Assembly: GCA_021162685.1 (NCBI GenBank)
Contig: JAGGYF010000044.1
Coordinates: 1 to 43,066, forward strand
Direction: 5' to 3'
Source of the DNA: Candidatus Iainarchaeum sp.
Lineage (GTDB): Archaea; B1Sed10-29; WALL01
DNA: 43,066 nt
Shown: positions 39,049 to 43,066 of the stretch, piece by piece
How positions within the stretch are numbered: the stretch's first letter is position 1
Layout: every line of letters begins with the position of its first letter
Program-made: the position numbers and the translations under genes
Notes under the pieces: generated by a model
What the model saw: only the letters and a program-made list of their open reading frames with translations
Told to the model about the DNA's origin: nothing
Databases searched by the model: none

Positions 39049-39094
39049 TGAACAAATGTTCAATTATATGCCGATAAGTATATATATTTGTTCA
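39049..39094 (+). promoter_or_regulatory. Promoter and putative operator of the 39.1 kb RNA
   Basis: TGAACA-AA-TGTTCA (39049-39062) is a perfect 6-bp inverted repeat. A TATA-like AGTATATATATTTG lies at about 39077-39090, and another half-site TGTTCA at 39089-39094 abuts it. The predicted start, 25 bases after TATA, coincides with the GTGCCCAC hairpin at 39108. The arrangement suggests a regulated promoter. Confidence 0.55.
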
Positions 39095-39107
39095 TCTATA
39101 ATAATAT

Positions 39108-39310
39108 GTGCCCACCCTGAACCCGATTTCATTGTGGGCACCAACGGCTATGCCGGAGGTGTTCCCATGGAAAGAGATAACCCCCTAAATGAATATATGA
39201 AGCGAGGTGATCGCCAAAGAATCTCTGAAAACACCCGTCGCTCTATCATTTTTAGAGGGCAGTATTTTAGATACCCTCAACACGGAAGCAGGACTGCGTA
39301 TTGGTGATTC
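39108..39310 (+). ncRNA. Candidate structured RNA (or short ORF), about 200 nt
   Basis: The gap 39001-39366 has no strong gene. From 39108 there are nested helices: GTGCCCAC/GTGGGCAC (39108-39115 with 39134-39141), CGGC-TAT-GCCG (about 39145-39155), GGTGTT/AACACC (39158-39163 with 39230-39235), AGAGAT/ATCTCT (39173-39178 with 39221-39226), GCGA/TCGC (39202-39205 with 39211-39214), and GAGG..GTAT/ATAC-CCTC (39255-39278). A pyrimidine-rich tract follows at about 39309-39330. A 47-residue ORF from an ATG at 39167 and an 83-residue track ORF overlap it, but codon choice differs from real genes nearby. I favour an RNA; the class is unknown. Confidence 0.5.
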
Positions 39311-39366
39311 CTCCTTCCCTTCTCTTTCTGTATCCTATTTATATGTGCTGTGAATAACCTATATAC

Positions 39367-40509
39367 ATGAGAATAGCATTCTTCACAGAGACATTTTTCC
39401 CCCAGATTAATGGCGTTTCAACAAGCATTGCTAGTTTTGCAAAGGAACTTGTTAAACAGGGACATGAGGTTGAACTATTCGCTCCAGCACCAGGTCCATC
39501 ATCGTTTGAGGACATACCTGTACATAGATTCCGTTCGTTCACATTTAAACCCTATCCTGAATTTAGAGCGACATTGCCAGTCTTGCGTGTGAGCAAGATT
39601 ATGAAAGGAAAAACATTTGATATTGTTCATACCCATGGGCCATTTGCTATGGGGTGGTTAGGGCAGAAGATTGCGAAGAAGTATGACATCCCTTCTGTGT
39701 CAACGTTTCATACTCCCATATCAGACTACGTACAATACCTCTTTGGTAAAAGAAAACGTTTGGTTCTATTTGGCAAGCATATTGCATGGAAGTACACAGT
39801 ATTCCATTATAACTCATATGACATGGTTTTGACACCAAGTTATGCTATAAAACATCTGCTTATGGAAAAAGGAGTTAAAGCGCCAATTGAGGTTATCCGG
39901 ACAGGTATTGACCTCAGACAATTTGATTCTGTCAAGAAATCAGATAAGATAAAGGAAGCATATGGCCTAGACCAATACATCCTCCATACTGGGCGCCTTA
40001 GCTATGAAAAGAATATAAGCGATGTGATAAGGGCAATGCCTTCTATAATAAAAGAAAAACCCTCTGTGAAGTTGGTTATTACAAGCAAAGGGCCAATATT
40101 TAACGAACTGAAAGCATTGGTTTCAGAGTTGAATCTGAAATCAAACATTATATTCACAGGATATGTTGAGAATGATGATCTTATAAGGCTATACAAATCA
40201 GCTGAGTGCGCGGTTATAGCATCTGAGGCAGAGACACAGGGCATAGTAATTCTTGAGGAGATGGCATGCTCACTTCCTGTTGTTGGTGCGAATTACTTAG
40301 CAATACCAGAAACAATTGAAGATGGGAAGAATGGATTTTTGTTTGAGTTACATGATGAAAAGCAGATGGCAGAGAAAATACTAACCATTCTGGATAGCAA
40401 ACGAACAAGGAATAAGCTCTCAAAGAATGCCAGAAAAACAGCAGAGCAAAACACCATAGAAAAATGGACAAAAAAACTTGTGCAGATATATGAAAAATTA
40501 AATGAGTGA
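39367..40509 (+). CDS. Glycosyltransferase family 4 protein
   Basis: 380 residues, GT-B fold. The N-terminus RIAFFTETFFPQINGVSTSI is typical of diacylglycerol/phosphoinositol-type GT4 enzymes. DIVHTHGPFAMGWLGQKIAK, DMVLTPSYAIKHLLMEKGVK and VIRTGIDLRQFD follow. The donor site EX7E is EAETQGIVILEEMACSLPVV. It probably adds a sugar from a nucleotide donor to a lipid or glycan. TATA-like CTATTTATATG lies about 25-35 bases before the ATG. Monocistronic. Confidence 0.9.
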   Translation: MRIAFFTETFFPQINGVSTSIASFAKELVKQGHEVELFAPAPGPSSFEDIPVHRFRSFTFKPYPEFRATLPVLRVSKIMKGKTFDIVHTHGPFAMGWLGQKIAKKYDIPSVSTFHTPISDYVQYLFGKRKRLVLFGKHIAWKYTVFHYNSYDMVLTPSYAIKHLLMEKGVKAPIEVIRTGIDLRQFDSVKKSDKIKEAYGLDQYILHTGRLSYEKNISDVIRAMPSIIKEKPSVKLVITSKGPIFNELKALVSELNLKSNIIFTGYVENDDLIRLYKSAECAVIASEAETQGIVILEEMACSLPVVGANYLAIPETIEDGKNGFLFELHDEKQMAEKILTILDSKRTRNKLSKNARKTAEQNTIEKWTKKLVQIYEKLNE

Positions 40510-40512
40510 GGC

Positions 40513-40734
40513 CTAGAACACGGCCTCTTCATCTATTCCTGAACCAAATTCTGATGTATCATTCAACTCTTCGCCAGTTCCTACGTCCTCTACTTGGGGG
40601 ATGTCTGCTTCAGATATCCCTATGTCCTCTGATACGCTTTGCTCTTGTTCCTGTTCTATGTTTTGTTTCTGTGTCCCTACACATCCCAGTGTTAGGATCA
40701 AAAGAACAATTGGCAGCAATACAATCAGTTTCAT
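40513..40734 (-). CDS. Small acidic lipoprotein
   Basis: 73 residues: a signal peptide with lipobox-like LTLGC (MKLIVLLPIVLLILTLGCVG), then a Gln/Glu/Asp-rich unstructured tail (QEQEQSVSEDIGISEADIPQ). It is probably anchored outside the membrane by a lipidated Cys. It follows the Kazal-domain gene by two bases on the same strand and is likely co-expressed. Confidence 0.78.
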   Translation of the reverse strand: MKLIVLLPIVLLILTLGCVGTQKQNIEQEQEQSVSEDIGISEADIPQVEDVGTGEELNDTSEFGSGIDEEAVF

Positions 40735-40736
40735 TG

Positions 40737-42227
40737 TTACACCTCCTGTGTCCTAATCCTTCCAATTGGTTCTTCTGGCATTTTCTCTCCCTCATGTTCT
40801 CTGGTTCTAAAGGTGTTCCTTATCTCTCTGAGTCTTTGTAGTTCTTCTGGTTTCACCCCTATAAGGTTGCTTTCATTAAGCCTTCTGATCCTTTTTATCC
40901 TTATGGCTTCTATCGGTGTAGGCTTTTTCAGATTCATCTCTTTCAGTTTCCTGAGTTCTCTCCTCTGCTTTATCTGCTTCACTAGTTTTCTTGCTTCTTC
41001 TTCTGATAATTTTATTGGTTTTCCTGGTTTCTTAATGGTGATATTTTTGTACCTTTCCCTGACGTTTCTGATAACTTTGGGCAATGCAACTACCCTCTTC
41101 TTTGCTCGCTCAACTCTTCCAACTGAAAGGTCTCTCTCCATTCCTGTCATCAATGTTCGCATCCTTTCTGCCTTGTCCATAACATCTATTACTTCATCTT
41201 CAGAAGCGCCCCTCTTTCTTAGTAGTGCAATCCTTCTCTCAACAGCCTTTAGCTTTTTGGCCATGAGTCTATGTATTCTGACCCTTTCTTTTGCTAGGTA
41301 TGCTCTTCTTAACCTTACCCATTTCTTCATCGCTTCTCTTCTAATCTGCCTTGCTTTTGTCCAGTTCCCTTCTTCAATTGCCTGTGCATATTCGTCTCTC
41401 AATGCCTTGTACTCTTCAAGGATTGCATCCAATTTTGTTGTGTTGAATCCTAGGTTGTAAAGCCTTGCAATCTTCTGCTCTGCTAAGCATAGATGTAAGT
41501 CAAATACCGCAAGTGCAACCTCGTTAACTTTTGTTTTGTATTCGTCTTCATCCTCTTTTAATTCCTCCCTCTTTTCCTTTATCTTATCTTTTACATATGT
41601 TGCAACTTCTTCCCTGTTTTCTTCAAGTTCTGCGATCTCATGTGCCTTTTCTCTGAATTCCCTTATCTTTTGCCTTATCTCCCTCACTTTTTCATTGTAG
41701 TCTCCCTTGTCTTCTATTGTGTTAAGTTCATCCAACATTGATTTCACACTATCCCTTATCTCTTCCAATTCTGCTGTATCAGCGCCATACTCCTCTGCTT
41801 TTTCTATTATTGCATCCATACCTGCAATCTTTATCTCAATGTCAATTCTATCCTTTGTTTTTCTGATTGAGAACCTTATTGGTTCTCCAATCTCCTGTCG
41901 TATCTCATCTATTCCTTTTTTGAACTCAAGTCTACACTGATTTACTGGTCTCTGTACGATTGGTGGTGTCAGTTCCTTCTCTGCATCTGGGTCGCATTCG
42001 CCTCCATATGCCACTTCTACCCCTGCTTGTGCTGCGAGACATTCGTTGCTGTACGTTTTTCCATCCTCTCCACACACTGGCTCGTATTCTGTTGTACACA
42101 TACCTGTTTCCGCATCCACACCTAACTCCTCTGCTGTAGCAGTTGTTACTTCTGTGGTCACTTGCTCCTCAGCAACAACCAGTGGCGCGAATACGAGTAG
42201 TATTCCTATAAGCATCCAGATCCTCAT
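40737..42227 (-). CDS. Secreted Kazal-domain protein with long helical region
   Basis: 496 residues: signal peptide (MRIWMLIGILLVFAPLVVAE), a Thr-rich stretch, then a Kazal-type module at about residues 40-78 with TEYEPVCGEDGKTYSNECLA and EVAYGGEC giving the Cys spacing, then about 400 residues of charged helices and coiled coil (VREIRQKIREFREKAHEIAE and VERRIALLRKRGASEDEVID). Kazal modules inhibit serine proteases in eukaryotes and occur in some prokaryotic exported proteins. The ATG at 42227 has GGTGAT upstream; the track start at 42323 is too far upstream. Likely a cell-surface protein. Confidence 0.82.
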   Translation of the reverse strand: MRIWMLIGILLVFAPLVVAEEQVTTEVTTATAEELGVDAETGMCTTEYEPVCGEDGKTYSNECLAAQAGVEVAYGGECDPDAEKELTPPIVQRPVNQCRLEFKKGIDEIRQEIGEPIRFSIRKTKDRIDIEIKIAGMDAIIEKAEEYGADTAELEEIRDSVKSMLDELNTIEDKGDYNEKVREIRQKIREFREKAHEIAELEENREEVATYVKDKIKEKREELKEDEDEYKTKVNEVALAVFDLHLCLAEQKIARLYNLGFNTTKLDAILEEYKALRDEYAQAIEEGNWTKARQIRREAMKKWVRLRRAYLAKERVRIHRLMAKKLKAVERRIALLRKRGASEDEVIDVMDKAERMRTLMTGMERDLSVGRVERAKKRVVALPKVIRNVRERYKNITIKKPGKPIKLSEEEARKLVKQIKQRRELRKLKEMNLKKPTPIEAIRIKRIRRLNESNLIGVKPEELQRLREIRNTFRTREHEGEKMPEEPIGRIRTQEV

Positions 42228-42300
42228 GTAATCACCCCATACCTTATTCTTCTTTACATAGATATATACCTTTTTATTTTCTGGATGCAAAAATAGAACC

Positions 42301-42486
42301 ATGGACAACTTTGTTGTACTCATAGGTGCAATTGCATTCCTTAGGGGCTTGCAGTATGTTATATCCCCACAGTATATACGTATGACAATTGAGAAATGGC
42401 AGAAGATGGATAATACTACCTACCGCCTTTTCGGTGCATTTGCTATCGCAGTTGGTGCTTTCATTGTCTATTTGGGTGTGGCCTAG
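42301..42486 (+). CDS. Small two-TM membrane protein
   Basis: 61 residues: NFVVLIGAIAFLRGLQYVIS and LFGAFAIAVGAFIVYLGVA flank a short polar loop (MTIEKWQKMDNTTYR), reminiscent of DUF2065-like small membrane proteins. TTTTTATTTT about 25 bases before the ATG indicates a leaderless start. The stop overlaps the next gene's GTG (TAGTG). Divergent from the Kazal gene. Confidence 0.68.
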   Translation: MDNFVVLIGAIAFLRGLQYVISPQYIRMTIEKWQKMDNTTYRLFGAFAIAVGAFIVYLGVA

Positions 42487-42944
42487 TGTTGCTCAGCAAA
42501 GCAATTGAGATTGCCTCTAAAGAAGATTCAGAACTTCTTGCTAGAGGGTTCTATCTGACATCAGCAATCACAACACTAGATAGTTTTGATGAGAAACCAA
42601 CATGGAGTTTGATCTATTTCAAACCAGAAACAGGAAAAGTGTTAAGCGTAGCAGTGAGTAAAGATAGGGTGGGAGTAGGAGAGGTTTCAGAACCATTAGT
42701 TAGAAATCATTACGAGAGACTTGACGTATCTGGAAACCTATCATCAGACAAGATCATAGACATCATGAAGAAGAAGTTGTCAGAAAAGCAGATAAAACCT
42801 GTTAAGATTGTGATCACATTGAGAAGTAACAAATGGCGAACAATTATCGTTACGTCAAATCTAAAATTTGTGAACATAGATATTGATCCAAAAACAGGAA
42901 ACATAACGCTTTTTGAGATTTCAAGTGTGACAAAAAGGGTATAG
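42486..42944 (+). CDS. 152-aa protein, unknown
   Basis: A GTG start shares one base with the stop of the small membrane protein gene. The sequence is alpha/beta: LLSKAIEIASKEDSELLARG, PTWSLIYFKPETGKVLSVAV, KIVITLRSNKWRTIIVTSNL and FVNIDIDPKTGNITLFEISS. The repeated strand-turn pattern (FKPETGKVLSV and DIDPKTGNITL) is PepSY-like, but I am not certain. Co-transcribed with the upstream gene. Confidence 0.7.
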   Translation: MLLSKAIEIASKEDSELLARGFYLTSAITTLDSFDEKPTWSLIYFKPETGKVLSVAVSKDRVGVGEVSEPLVRNHYERLDVSGNLSSDKIIDIMKKKLSEKQIKPVKIVITLRSNKWRTIIVTSNLKFVNIDIDPKTGNITLFEISSVTKRV

Positions 42945-42950
42945 GGGGAG

Positions 42951-43066
42951 TTAAGCAGCAATCTTTATCCCTAGTTCTCTTTTCAGTTCTCTATCAACCT
43001 TTTTCCTTTCGCTTTGCTCAAGCAAAAAGCTTGACCAAAAAGTGCTGCTACGCAGCAATCTTTATC
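42951..43066 (-). repeat. Fifteen-base direct repeats flanking a hairpin, gene end fragment
   Basis: GCAGCAATCTTTATC occurs at 42955-42969 and again at 43052-43066 at the window edge. On the minus strand both copies read IKIAA followed by a stop codon (TAA and TAG, in different frames). Between them are the inverted repeats TGCTGC-TAC-GCAGCA and GTCAAGC-TTTTT-GCTTGA. This looks like the 3' end of a minus-strand gene that lies mainly outside the window, duplicated around a small hairpin element. A 36-codon frame ending at 42951 (ERKKVDRELKRELGIKIAA) may be its true C-terminus. Confidence 0.5.

Noticed and set aside
39108-39141. 5S rRNA, suggested by CCTGAACCCG similar to the 5S loop sequence
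   Set aside because: The surrounding helices and order of elements do not match 5S rRNA; only a short stretch is similar.

Overview
The window is a 43 kb piece of an AT-rich archaeal chromosome. The evidence for Archaea is direct: eL40, eL41 and eL35 ribosomal proteins, fibrillarin and Nop5, Trm1, CTP-dependent riboflavin kinase (RibK), RibC-type riboflavin synthase, a TBP-repeat protein, and TATA-like boxes about 25 bases upstream of many start codons (leaderless transcripts). Internal operon genes instead carry GGTGA-type Shine-Dalgarno sites. tRNA stems and other RNA regions are far more GC-rich than the coding DNA, which would fit a thermophile. Compact genes and many orphan small proteins would fit a DPANN-like lineage, but I cannot fix the taxon from this window.

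Layout. 1-2.1 kb: a partial HEAT-like repeat protein, an XRE regulator and eL40, all on the minus strand. 2.1-2.8 kb: tRNA-Glu, an eL41 gene too short for the ORF track, tRNA-Leu, then an array of partial copies of the tRNA-Leu 3' end separated by perfect hairpins. 2.8-5.6 kb: HAD phosphatase, thymidylate kinase, adenosine-specific kinase family protein, a 45-residue ORF and a HhH-GPD glycosylase. 5.5-8.9 kb: a tightly coupled minus-strand operon (51-aa ORF, Nudix, HIT, membrane protein, cupin, flavin reductase, HAD, and a frame-broken C39-like peptidase). 8.9-9.15 kb: tRNA-Ala with a partial tandem duplication. 9.1-12 kb: ribK, CBS protein, CPA2-type antiporter, ribC, cutA. 12-13.3 kb (minus): rnhB, a small membrane protein and a short nicotinamide-nucleotide adenylyltransferase. 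13.3-18.4 kb: a coupled pyrD-K-C-E-F operon of bacterial organisation followed by a frame-broken GNAT gene. 18.4-20.6 kb (minus): a small ORF, a 605-aa protein with two kinase-like halves, and a PC4-like protein. 20.7-22.2 kb: a single-repeat TBP-like protein, a KaiC/RadA-like ATPase and a membrane protein. 22.2-22.65 kb: a large gene-free, heavily structured region made of three tandem copies of one RNA module. 22.7-28.6 kb: mostly uncharacterised genes, a beta-CASP nuclease, a TraB-like protein and a PAP2/CTP-kinase fusion. 28.6-34.5 kb: eL35, trm1, a surface protein, and the flpA/nop5 cluster. 34.6-37.4 kb: glyS, GNAT, endonuclease-IV-like. 37.4-43 kb: a kinase-like protein, a second candidate structured RNA, a GT4 glycosyltransferase, a lipoprotein, a Kazal-domain secreted protein and small ORFs.

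Together these are housekeeping functions (translation, RNA modification, pyrimidine, riboflavin and NAD synthesis, DNA repair) interspersed with orphan genes. The most notable items are the triplicated RNA module at 22.2-22.65 kb, the half-length TBP, the tRNA-end/hairpin arrays, the PAP2-CTP kinase fusion and a second promoter-equipped RNA candidate at 39.1 kb. All functional statements are from sequence reading alone; no database search or folding program was run.
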